Of a stretch of 64,000 nt of DNA, positions 10,144 through 20,926 are shown in pieces; the first letter of the stretch is position 1; each line of letters begins with the position of its first letter. The notes below the pieces were generated by a model. The model ran no database searches. It was given only the letters and a program-made list of their open reading frames with translations, and was not told the DNA's origin. A program made the translations under genes and the position numbers. Source of the DNA: Perkinsus olseni (Eukaryota > Perkinsozoa > Perkinsida > Perkinsidae); assembly GCA_013115135.1 (NCBI GenBank), contig JABANP010000185.1, forward strand, positions 27,682 through 91,681, in the 5' to 3' direction.

Positions 10144-13100
10144 AGTCGCTCTACAGAGGGCAACTGCTCTCATGAGCGATGTGATTCCATTTTGATCGAT
10201 TTTGTTGACATGCTATTATTGACATTTCTGTTGGGCTTTGGCTCGCATAGCGAGCCGTCCGGTTTTTGTGGCTTTAGCCCTGCCTCTGGTCGTGGTCTGC
10301 GTTCCGAGGCTAGTGCGTACATTCGCTCAAGCTCAGCATATCTGTTGAACAGATTCTGTTCGTATCTTGGGGTTAGCATTTCCTTGCGCGCAAGTCAGTG
10401 TCAACTTGACGGGAATTGAAATTGAATCGATATCCGCAGTATTCGTGACATCACGAAAATCATAACCAAGCTCGACCCTCTGTCCTTTCCCACTGGAGTG
10501 TGGCTACGACGACCCTACTGTTTTCGTCTCATTGGTAACCGATCGAAGCTCTCTCTACATCTTGCGCCGCGAGTCGTGTTGTATCTGGTGCATTCCCAAC
10601 GTCTCTCAGCACTAATGGCGCCGCCAGCCGCCATGCCAACAACACACAATTTTCGTCAAACATGTAGCCCGGTTGCTCTCTCGCGCAGATACCCTCTTTT
10701 GCGTCCTCGACGCCATTTTGATGCCAGTACAACTCTGTCTGACAGAGTCTGTCACCCTGCAGTGGGGCCGTGGCTCTCGACTGACGTAAAAATGTTTATT
10801 ACCTACCAAATTTCCCGCTCTTACCGGATCTACCTCGGATCTGTGTGGTACACAATCCCTGCAATCTCGCGTCCCCCAAAGTCTCAAGCCTTGCCCCTAC
10901 GACCACATCATCGCGGGAAGAGTAGCAGTCGGGTAGACGAGTTGATTACGGACGAGTGCAGCAGCCGAACCATGAGGGATGACTTGTGCATGCGTGCACA
11001 TCTGCACGCAGACACACATGCAGAGTTGCTGTCGAAGGCTTGTTCGTCAGTGCTGAAGCTACTGAGTATTGCTGCTTTGAAGCTTCCTCAAGTATGATGC
11101 TGGTAAGGGCTGGGAATGGTATCCTCAGTGTTGCCTCTATTTGCAATTCACTAGAGACTCTGTTGCCGCCTCCCTTCACTCTTGTGTTAGAGTCAACTGG
11201 GGTACATATGGTAGGATACGGACGACTCGGCACTGGATATACTCGAAGTATCTCACGTAGTTCACCGTTTGCCATTTCAAGAGGGAAGGAGCTCGACCCT
11301 AAGTTTGGGCGAGGCGCTTATTGTGGAGGCTACCATTGAGACCGCTACTAGACCGTGGTCCATGGGCTTCGACTATGGTCTTGATATCAGGGCTTCGTAG
11401 GAAGCCGTCGCCTGTACAGCCGTACCTATTCGTCGCTCTCTCAAGTTCACTCAGTCTGCATGACGATGGGTTCCCTGTGGCGTTGCTCTGTCGTGCATGA
11501 CGTGCCTCAGTTGTATGGACGTGGGGCTGGCTTACTACTCCTGGGGGGCACTTCTCCTTGGGGAGACTTTACTGAGAAAAGTTTTCTCAGTTTGGTCTGC
11601 AGCTAGGGGACTCTAGAGAACATCGTCACCTCGCGCGAGGACAATATACTAGTATATACGGCACTCGTATGTTTTATTATTCGAGGCCTTTTTTCGACTA
11701 TGCGTCCATGATTGTCTCCTCTCGTTGCTCATTCGGTCACGAGTCGTTCAGCCTGTTCTTCGCTGTTTTTCTTTCGAACCATCTTTGCAATTTCAAATTG
11801 TGACTGCGGGTGAGAAGGGAAGTGCGAAAGTCTGCGCATCAAGTCTCGTGAGGCAAGCATGGGGTGTGTGAGTTTACAGTCCAACTCTTACTCGAATCCG
11901 TTGTGCTTAGCGGTGGCGATCGATAGGCATCGGATCAGGCAGACGCCAAAGCTCGGGTGTCGTGTTTTCGATTCGTCGGTCTCTAATTTCTCAGCTTGAC
12001 TCAACCTGAGAAATTAACCTGCTTGAGTATCAGGCCTCCTTTCTCTTGGTTTTTTGGAGCGGGCTTAGATACTTTTCTCTGTCGTAATTTTCGGTTGAAT
12101 CGTCCGAGTGGTGCTGCTCGCTTTCTCGGTTGCGAAACTTAGAATCGTTTTCAGTGAGAAAGCATGAATCCTGCCGTGGAGGTCGGGTTCGAGTGCTCTG
12201 AGTGGACCGGAAGGGACGTACGGTAACTCGACCAACAACCTCGACGCTCGTCGAAGAGGGCGCTTCCAATGACGAATCCGAGCGTCTTTTTAGTGGTGGA
12301 TATTTTCAAAACCCAGATGTCCTTGAGTTGAGTGGCTGCACCGGTAGAGGGTCCGAGGGCGGAGGGGAAATAGTGGCTTCCGTTCCTGGATGCTTCTCAG
12401 AAATGAAGTTAACAGGTGGAAGACGATCCTGGGAGGGCTATTGACATTGAGGAGAAAGGCAGCCTGTGGAAGAGCAAGGCTCGCTCGAAGGAGAGATGTG
12501 CTGAATTTTGGTGAACGCTGGTAGCCTCGCAGCCTCGTCTGTGTATCCACCGTCGATAATTCTGTTGAGTTTTATGAAGTCAATCAGGAGGGGGCCTCGA
12601 ATTTCGTCATCCCGAAAGCATCTTGAAAGGGACTTGAAAGATTCACAATCGCTAATGAAAAACGCCACCACGCAAGCGAGGCTGACAGCGTCCGCCAAGC
12701 GCCTGACGAAAGTAATAGAATAAATCGCCCAACTCCTGTCCTCATCCGCACCCTTCAGGACTTCCATCGACTGCGAGTACGTGTTGAGTCGTATAGGGGA
12801 CCTATCGGGGACTCCCTGGCTGCGGCGTTCTGGGAGTATGCAGCTCCCAGCTGATGATGACTGATGTCCTTCCATTGCTCATCAGGTTGATCCTGGAGTC
12901 CCCTATGTGCTTGAGAGAGATGCGGCGGATCTGCATAGGGCGACAGATGGCACTCAGCGACGAGGAGACGTCGTCGTGCTCCTCGGACGCCGATCGTTCC
13001 AGTTCCCACTCCGCCCAGGGTCGGTCTAGCAGGACGTCTCTGCTCTGATGCTTCTCCTCAGACCACGGTTTCGTCCGGCGTAGGGCTGTCCATCATCAGC

Positions 13101-13732
13101 GAGCGCGAAGGGAGGTTCGAGTGCCGCCATTGCCACTAGGGGTGCGGGCTGACCCGGTAGGCTGGGAATGGGCGGCGTTTTGGTCAAACTTGTTATGAAA
13201 AGTAGTGTCTGAAAATAGACTCGTCACACAGTGGTTATATATTATGTTTAGAACGCTCGGTTTGGAGCGGTATGAAAGTCCTTAGGACGAGATCCCAACC
13301 ACCTTGACGGAAGTACAGTTGAGTAAATATAGTTATGATCCTGTTGTTTGTCTTGTGCCACAATGCTGATCTGGAAGTTCTTACTATCTTTACCGGTCGA
13401 TGATACCGCGCGTCGGTCGACACCTGTAGGGTAATTATCTATGGTCTTTATTATATACTTGATGGGTCGCATGAATTTGGGCCGTATCCTAATCCGAGCG
13501 CATCCTGAGCAGAATTTGCCGGTATAAAAAAGGGAAAATCAGACCTGATTGAACTTTCTGACGCAAGTCGAACTTGCCCACCTGAGTATTATAATTTTTG
13601 ACATAGTAAGAAAAACCAATCGTAAAAAAGTGAACTGAAACTAAACTGGTAAGTAACTAACTAAAAGTGGTATATATAAAACTATAAAAATGCTAAATAT
13701 TCGCACATTGATAACCATCGTCAGCAGGCAAC
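10144..13732. other. No supported gene
   Basis: ORFs of up to 199 codons exist (10498-11097), but with no recognisable motifs and with competing frames on the other strand. A copy of the GTTTACAGTCC dispersed repeat lies near 11868-11900. Nothing else found. Confidence 0.35.
11866..11900 (+). repeat. Dispersed repeat fragment, family 'GTTTACAGTCC'
   Basis: GTGTGTGAGTTTACAGTCCAA resembles blocks at 26823, 28603, 47710, 47898 and 53729, which lie in introns or between genes. Confidence 0.45.
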
Positions 13733-16700
13733 TCTTCGACGTCGTGTCACTTCATTAACGTCCTCACCATCATCATCATCGGAGTTCTCAACGCCCGAGA
13801 GGATCCCAGGTAAGAAGGTGTGCTCACGACTGGCCGTATCAACTGTTGCTGTCTTAGACGCTGTTTTCGCGGCTACTTTGGAGCAGTCTTCGCCGTGTCC
13901 GCCCGCTGTCGAAAATTCAGGTCGGTGAGAAGGGGAGGGCGATGGTGCTGTTGTCGCTTAAAGCTTCGCTCCGTCGTAGCATTAGATTTTTCTGAGCGAG
14001 CTCCGCCACTTCGTCACAGAGGCTTAGTTAATATTATTGGTGTCATGCGAAAGATAAAATAAGCTATACCCATGAGACAGTCTGTCCCACAGTTCTGAGT
14101 CGCATCAAAAAATAGAACGCCACCCATTTTTGACCAACGGTTCAGACCAGCTCGGGACTAATTTCCTTGATCGGAGTGAATTAGAGAATGACTGAACGTG
14201 TTCTGGGGTGGGTTCATGAGAAGATGTGACGATCTCAATCTTGGGATCATCTTCCAGTGAAGATCGGCTCGCCCATGGTTAAACGTTACCGTCTAGATCC
14301 TGAGTGAGGGTCTCTTCCTGAGGACGTCCATAACGGTTCATACCGTGCGTCCAGTAAAAAATATTAATAGCGATGTGATCTATTATCCTGATAATTTTTT
14401 CGCCCTATCTTCTACAGCGCGCAATGCCTTCGTTCCATCGCTTTTTTGCCAAGGCCTAGCTATGTGAGTACCCGTGTGGTTGCTTTAACTGATGTAGCAC
14501 CTGACGCTGGTACAAAACCTGCTTGGGTGCAATAGAGCTGATAACCTAGTTGATTAATATCAATAGATTCGCGAAAGCTTCGCTCAGCTTGCTCTGTGAC
14601 TATGAAGCTCTGTGCGGTCGACCAGCAGACCACACATCTGAGTCGCGGTAACGGCATCTCGCACACGAGCGGCTTTCGAACCTATCCCATTGTTAAATCA
14701 TCATAAACTTGGCAGTTTACTGGCTTCCTCATCATAATTGACGCTTATTAACCGGATTTTACACCGACAAAAGGTAGAAAAATCCCTAATTTTCGAATTT
14801 CCAGATGAAATTTTCCCTTTTTTCGGGTGGGGGTGTTGGTATTCTCATGATACAGATGAGGGAGCCCCTCTCATCGTTAGCTTGCGTTATATGAAATGAC
14901 TTTCCTTATCACTATACAGATACTCTCTCGAAAGCCCCATCGCGTGCCTTCGCCAAACCCGCATTCAATAACGCATGTCCGTCGGAGTCCCCTCCAAGAG
15001 CTGAAGGGCCGATGATGATGGTAAGAGAAGCTCTTCCAAATGCTCCATTCTTGCTCAGCGTGTCCGTCTTTTTCAGAAGCAGCCCGACCTTAACTCCCCT
15101 GAGTGTGTTCAGACGAAGACGTCCGGGCCCGCTGAGAGCAGGCCTCCCGTCGAGGGTAGGCTGATCGATCCTGCTGCTGCTGTCAATCGGAGCGCTGCAC
15201 AGTACTTCGAAAAATCTTGAAATATTTAGCTTTTCCTCATCTCATAATCGTCTTGAAATTTTCCGAAAAATTATCTAAAAATTCCATAAGCAAAATCTTA
15301 ATTAATTTTTAGACAAGCTTGAAATTTTTCATGTCTGTGGCGCGTGCTACCGTCGACGATAATTTCTGAAGTGATTGACGAGCGGTTATTTCATTGCTGA
15401 GAAAACGGAAAAACTCCGTTTGCCAGTGGTGATTCTGATAGCGCCGAGCCGATTCTAGGCGTAGGCAAATTAGTCGGCTGTGGGGTCCCGAGGAGGGATC
15501 TCTTCCGCATAGGGTTGGCCGAGGTTTCGGGAGAATCCTTGCGGTTGTGACGTTGATGCTTGCGCGTAACAGGAAAAAAGATACCATCATCACCACGCAA
15601 AGAAATTATTTCGCGGCCCTGATTTTCTGTAGCTTCGACGTTTTGTCTTTTGTGGGTTGCAGTCGTCCTTGGCAGATTGCCTGCCGGTGGAAAATGTCTT
15701 ATTTACACTGGAAAATTACTGCGCTTATTTGCCAATTTTTTCGCGAAAAATAGAAAATTTTCAGATTTTTTGGATGAGTGTGTTGGTAGCTCCTTGAGTA
15801 TCTTTTTTTCTGTGAGGTGCACGAGTGTCCACGGGCTCGGCGACGGCGGCGTCTCTGAGTGATCTCCCACCGGAACTTCGATGGTGGCCCGCTGAGGGCG
15901 AACGGGCGGGGACTCCAGAGGCCTACCAGGACTTGTCCTGGATGCGACTCGGTATGAGGGCGAGTATCTTAGGTTGACCCGTGCTAGATACAGATTGAGT
16001 TGACTCTGCGGCCGATAATGATCTCTCAGAATCACCACCGAAGGCAGCCGAAAGCCGAAGCGCCGCGCCATCTTTACTGCCACCCCCACCGTCATTGCCA
16101 TCGCTCAGATCCCAGCAGGAAGGGGTGAGGAAAGCGGTTTTCTGATAACATAATAAAAATAATATCAGTACTGCTATTTCGTTAGGTCGGCCCTCGAGTT
16201 CCGTTCATTACTGAGGGCGAGTCAGCTGCAGCAGCCAAGCCCGGTGAGAAGAGGAAAAGCTTTTACTGCGATATTCATTTCCATCAGAATCACCCTCGGC
16301 AGGCAGTCCAGCTGGGTCTGGCGGGATGGAGGCTGCGGTGAGTTCCTCGTGGCCGCCGATCGCGCCGCTATCTGTGCCGGGCTTGGTGATGTGCAGGCGG
16401 TCGGCCGATCGGTCAGTCCTTCGGGTGGGGAGGGAAGGTCTGATGGAGTTAAGGCAGGTAAGGGTATCTTAGGTTGATCCGTGCTTGATACAGAACAGCT
16501 GCACTGATATCAATCTTTCGGTGCTCTCGGCAGATACACCATCATCATCGTCATCATCGTCAAGCAGCCCCATCAGTACATCATCATCACCAGTGGCCAG
16601 TGAGGATGATGACGGCCCTCGGCGGAGTGCCTCGTCGTCGATGCTCCCCTTCACATCTTCCGACGACAGCAGCAGCAGCAGTGACGTCGTGGAGTCTCCG

Positions 16701-19700
16701 GTAAGATGGGTATCTTTGATTCTGTTTGTGACCAGCTTCGACCTTGGCAGCGCTCTTGTGTGATGTTACGTAGACCAGAGTTCAGCGAATTCTCAGGCTC
16801 AAGTCTTCGCTCTTCGAAAATAAGTTATACCAACTTTTGCCGAATTCACGAGTTCTCTCTCCGATATTGCCAAAGTAAACTGCCGTTTCCGAGTTTCCGT
16901 AAACTGAGTTTCCGCGCGAAAAATCAGCAGTTTTGTAACCACTTCTGCTGGATTTCCCTCTGATTTTGACAGCCATCTATCCAAAGACGTGCGTGTGCTT
17001 TCCGCTGCTTGTGGCATCAGCTCACGAGAGCCGACTTTGAAATTTCGAGCGCTCCTATTTCCACCGCCGTAGTCGCCTCAGGTGCGAAGGCCGCGGAAAC
17101 GGCGGTGCGGAGGGAAGAGAGTTCGAATAGTATCACCAGCAGCAGAAGGTATCCAAGGTCGACCCTTGCGTTTCACGAAAGATCTCCTTGGCAGAGATCC
17201 CTCGACGGCGGCTGTCCCTGATTGAGCAGGGCGTGACGGTGGAAGCGTTCAACACCGAGCTGTCGGACATCTTCGGGGTCGAGGTAAGATCGCCGATGGA
17301 AGCTTTTTTTATACATGTGGCTGTACATGGTACAATCGCCGCGTCTCTCATCACAAAGGCCACCGGCTGTCACACAAATTTTACACAAAAGTGATCTTCC
17401 AAAAAACTCTTCCGTCGTCTGCTGCTGCTTAGTATGAGGTCCTGAGCCGTCTTCTCGTTAGAACTTTGCTTGGTTATAATCGCCACGTCTCACTGCAGTA
17501 AGGGTCCTTCCGGTTCAACCGGCGCGATGACAACTTGTCATCACGCCAATAACACACGATTGTGGTTTTCAAGGACTCTTCCAGTGGCCAGCTCAGGTGA
17601 AGCCACCACGGTCGGGGAGATACCTCCGATGGTTCGACAAGAGGGCAGGGGAGACGGCGGGGCCGAGCAGGGAGGAGATGAGGCAGGTGAGTCGCTTGGG
17701 CCTCACTGTTTTCGCGTAGACAGTAATGATTGTTATTTTATTTTGGCGTGAAAAATAGTAGAATTATTTCCTATATTCGTGCTGCGTTTTCCATGACGGT
17801 GGTCGTTCGGTATCATCAACTTCTCCCGATTACGTTATCGGGAAATGCAAATGCTGGCGCCATCCAGAGAGGCAAGAACGTCGTTTGCCTTCGCCTCTGG
17901 CACTATCTCAGTTCGTGTAATTTCGTGCGCGTCATCAGCCGCAGATTTATTGCGATTGAGACCACAGACTAAGCCGGAAAAAGTGTTTTTTTGGATTTTT
18001 TTGCGCCGGGAAGCTCTCCCGGTAAAAGTTGAACTCTAATGGCAAATAGTGTCATTGTTCCTTCACCACTCCCCGCCCATATACTGTATAGTCGCGACGT
18101 TCCTCAGCGCACATGACAACGGCTGTCACGCCGATTTCCTCGTCCTCAGGCGCAGATGCCGCTCCATCGGAAGGTCTTCTTCCTGATGGAGCAGCAATCC
18201 GCCGCCAGAGACCTCCCGGAGGCCCCGGCCGAGCTGCTCGCGGGTACCTTCGGCAAGGCGAAGCTGGCGAGCCTGGAGGTGACCCTCGTCCGCCTTCCCC
18301 CTTCCCTCACGTCTCTTGCCAGGAGGATGCCGTTGTGGCGTGGGTCGCTACCCAGGACCCTGCCCGGATGACCCACCGCATCTGTGCGGCAGCGGTGGTC
18401 GGGTGTAACGGCCGGTGTCCGGGGGGCGGCCCCGCCACCTTCGTCATCCGCCTCTTCGCCACCGCCAAGGAGGTGTCGTTCGGCCGGCGGAAGGTGAGGG
18501 TGATTTGGGCAAGGTGTGGTACGTGAGGAATCCCTACGCACTAAGGATCTTTTCCTTACTAAGGATATTCTGGGTATCTGATTTTCTGCCAAATCAATCA
18601 GCGTCGAATTTTCCGACATCTCGCAGCGTATACGATACAGTCTGTCCAATAAAAATTTTCGCGTTGGGAAATTTTCGCTAGGTGGCACAGGAAGAGTTTA
18701 CGAATCAAACTCAGCGTTCCAGGATAGCCTCAACAATCTCCTTGCAGCCATCGTCTATCGGAATATGGTTACTATTTTAACGTCGCCCTGTGCAACGTTC
18801 TTGCGCAAATTTTTTATCCAAAGCGGAAATTTTTACTAAAAATTTCCGCGTTGGATGAAAAATTTGGAAATTTTTCGGTGGACAGACTGTATCGGGAGAT
18901 GTCATTTATTGTAACGCGGCTTTGATTCTGCATCGCGGTCAACGACAATAGCTGCGATTCCAGATCTTCGTCGATTTGTACACGTTGATTCAGCGTGTGA
19001 GAATCGATCGCGTGATCGATTTTGGATGTTCTCCTCTTCAGGCGAAGGTGCGCGGGTACGGCTGGGGCAAGCTGCTGTTGCAGGAGATCGAGCACCACCT
19101 GGTGGCCCCCCGCAACAGCCCCCACCTGCTCGTCGAAAGCGTGGCGGATGCCTGGCGGTGAGTCGCTCTTAGACGGTCTGATCGAGCTGCTACGACCCAA
19201 TGCTGCTGCTAGCAGCATTCGGGTTCACCGAATGACGCCGCAGAGATCTCATCGTTAAGGGATTAGGCTGACTAAAGCGGCGATGGCGCTGGACTTCAAA
19301 CTCACACAGAAGCCGTTTTTCGCCAACCTTGTGTCGTTGAATCGTTAGAGACCTAGTTTACCGGAGCAAAATAGGATAAGCGATTTATTAAACAATAGAA
19401 GCGTCGTATATTATCAGAGGTCGACCGCTTGGGAAGGACACAACATCCGAGTTTTGCCAACTGGAAGCGAACCTTTCATCTTTTGTCTTCGCATCATCAA
19501 CGCTACAATATAGCGCCTTTGCAGTATCCTGATCCCAAATTGTGTCCCGAATTCTCATAATTTTGGGTCCGTTTTTACACACTAATCTATCTTGATTGGT
19601 TCAAGCTAGTCTCGATCTTCTTTCCTCGTGTAGCATTCTCATCACCCCATCTTTTTGGTCATCTCGCGCTTTCCAACAACCACTTACTACCCTACCCTCT

Positions 19701-20202
19701 TGTGTTGTGATACCGCATTTTGCTGCAGCAAGAGAGGACGAGCATTGGAGTCTCACCCGTGATACAGGAAATTGCTCTGGGCTTCACACCGTCCGTGAAA
19801 GCGTGTGTATTCTCCGCGTTATTCGCTTGCGGCTGAAAACTTTATCACTGACACTGTCATCTTGTGACTAGATGAATATCTTTTCCATCGGTGAAATGCA
19901 TGCTTCAACCTAGGATACTCCTCCTAAAAAGATACTCCCAGAGAGATCATGACATACTGTCGTCGTGTGATATACGAGCTTCCACCACATGAATATCCTT
20001 TCCACCTGTGAAATGCACGCTTCAACCTAGGATACTAGCGAAGCTATCACCACCACACCCCATCAGGTACTGGGCCAAGCTAGGCTTTGAGCTCCGAAGC
20101 TCTCGAGGGGCGGCGTCGAGCGGCTCTGACGGGCAGCAGCTGAGTCGTTACAACGAAACCCTCATCGGTGTGAAACCGGTCCGGTCGTTCCGCCGGCCAT
20201 AA
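13733..20202 (+). CDS. GNAT-fold acetyltransferase with a long Ser-rich N-terminal region (multi-exon)
   Basis: Exons joined by phase: ~13733-13809 (5' end uncertain), 14920-15020, 15077-15155, 15817-15951, 16000-16124, 16186-16243, 16534-16700, possibly one near 16975, 17158-17283, 17597-17686, 18150-18278, 18323-18493, 19042-19157, 20067-20202. The first half is low complexity (runs of Ser, Pro, acidic residues, including DTPSSSSSSSSSP). The C-terminal ~190 residues look like a GNAT fold: a beta strand in ATFVIRLFATAKEV, the acetyl-CoA loop RGYGWGKLLLQEIE (R-G-x-G-x-G), LLVESVADAW, then RYWAKLGFE. GNAT enzymes transfer acetyl from acetyl-CoA; the target is unknown. The exon at 17158 starts inside a GTATCCAAGG element, splicing at CAAG to encode VDPCVSRK. 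The start codon is not located. Introns carry hairpin elements in both orientations and the dispersed repeat seen at 3.9 kb. Confidence 0.7.
15798..15816 (+). repeat. Intron-end motif (A/T)ATCTTTTTTTCTGTGAG
   Basis: It forms the last 19 bases of an intron of the acetyltransferase gene, ending in the acceptor GAG. A near-identical 20-mer, GAATCTTTTTTTCTGTGAAG, occurs at 33261 and 53952, and a partial copy at 32895. Confidence 0.55.
15964..15993 (+). repeat. GTATCTTAGGTTGA hairpin element, intron 3' end
   Basis: Starts GTATC and ends GATACAG, so it closes a 5-bp stem a few bases before the acceptor used (15999). The internal TTAG acceptor would put TGA in frame in this phase. Confidence 0.7.
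16464..16493 (+). repeat. GTATCTTAGGTTGA hairpin element
   Basis: Same 30-nt form as at 15964 (28 of 30 bases shared by eye), with GTATC and GATAC ends. It lies in an intron of the same gene, upstream of the acceptor at 16533. Confidence 0.7.
17149..17190 (+). repeat. GTATCCAAGGTCGA element at an exon start
   Basis: The acceptor CAAG inside the element gives the phase needed for the downstream exon; the remainder of the element is read as codons. Confidence 0.6.
17300..17580 (+). repeat. Two copies of the 'ACAATCGCCACG' dispersed repeat
   Basis: 17300-17410 matches 3862-3985 closely (TATACAT..GCTGTACATGGTACAATCGCC). 17465-17580 is a second, more diverged copy ending in CACGCCAATAACACACGAT. 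Both lie in one intron of the acetyltransferase gene. Confidence 0.55.
19874..19919 (-). repeat. Full-length GTATCYTAGGTTGA hairpin element, reverse orientation
   Basis: On the minus strand it reads GTATCCTAGGTTGAAGCATG ... GAAAAGATATTC, the complete ~45-nt form. It lies in an intron whose gene is on the plus strand, so the element is not tied to transcript orientation. Confidence 0.75.
19991..20035 (-). repeat. Full-length hairpin element, reverse orientation
   Basis: Second minus-strand copy about 115 bases from the previous one in the same intron, sharing almost all positions; flanking bases are also similar, so this is a local duplication. Confidence 0.75.
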
Positions 20203-20926
20203 GTGTATTGCAGCACCAAAAATTGGTGATTCGTGTTGAGAGTTATTTTAGGGCGAGCGAGATTCATTCTGCGCGGATCTTAGCGGAGCGAAGCGATTAT
20301 TGTTTGGCATTTTTGTTGAGAGCAAATAATAATTGCAACCAATCCTAATGACTGATTCGAGCGGCGCTGCGCTGTTGAATCTTTTGCATCGGGGAGGCAG
20401 TCGACCGAAGGCGGGATCTTCTGGAGGTGAGCTGATCGTATTGCGATTTCCATACCACAATTTTCCGAACTCTCGAGTATGAAAATGTCTTTGGGGTGAT
20501 CAGAGCTGTCATTTTAGTATCTTGCCAATCTTCTGGAATCTTCTTTATACTTCTTTATCATAGTATCTTCATTATGCTTTTTTGAGCGAATCTTTATTAT
20601 TTTAGGTAAAATTTAGATTTTTCAAGCGGCCGTCGTATTTTTGCTCGGTTAGAACCTGTCCGCACCGTGACGATTCCTCACTGGCTGAGTAATAATATCT
20701 GTTTTTTTCTGATATCCGATACCAAATTTTATTGCGATTCATAAACGTTGTGATTGTGGTAAACATCATCATCAGCCTGCGGGAAGCCTTTCGGGCGTAC
20801 CGGATTTACACCCACTTTTCGGCGATAGAGCTGTCTCGCAACCGGGCTTCCAGTGCCCCATAATTTGACTTCATTTCACATCGCTATACACGGATTTTTT
20901 TCTGGCGAACCTCCGATAAATCAGGA
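20203..20926. other. Intergenic, nothing recognised
   Basis: AT-rich stretch with TTT-rich runs; no exon or structured repeat was found. Confidence 0.4.

Noticed and set aside
9834..10195. Long proline-rich, Val/Ala-rich and Thr/Ala-rich ORFs on both strands over the GGN repeat
   Set aside because: They are shadow frames of a period-9 repeat. Only the plus-strand frame with a signal peptide is credible.
10498..11097. 199-codon ORF
   Set aside because: No recognisable domain, Ser/Arg-rich random-like composition, and competing ORFs on the other strand over the same bases.
19874..20035. Two spaced, reversed hairpin copies considered as a CRISPR-like array
   Set aside because: Only two units, in a eukaryotic intron, diverged and without regular spacers.
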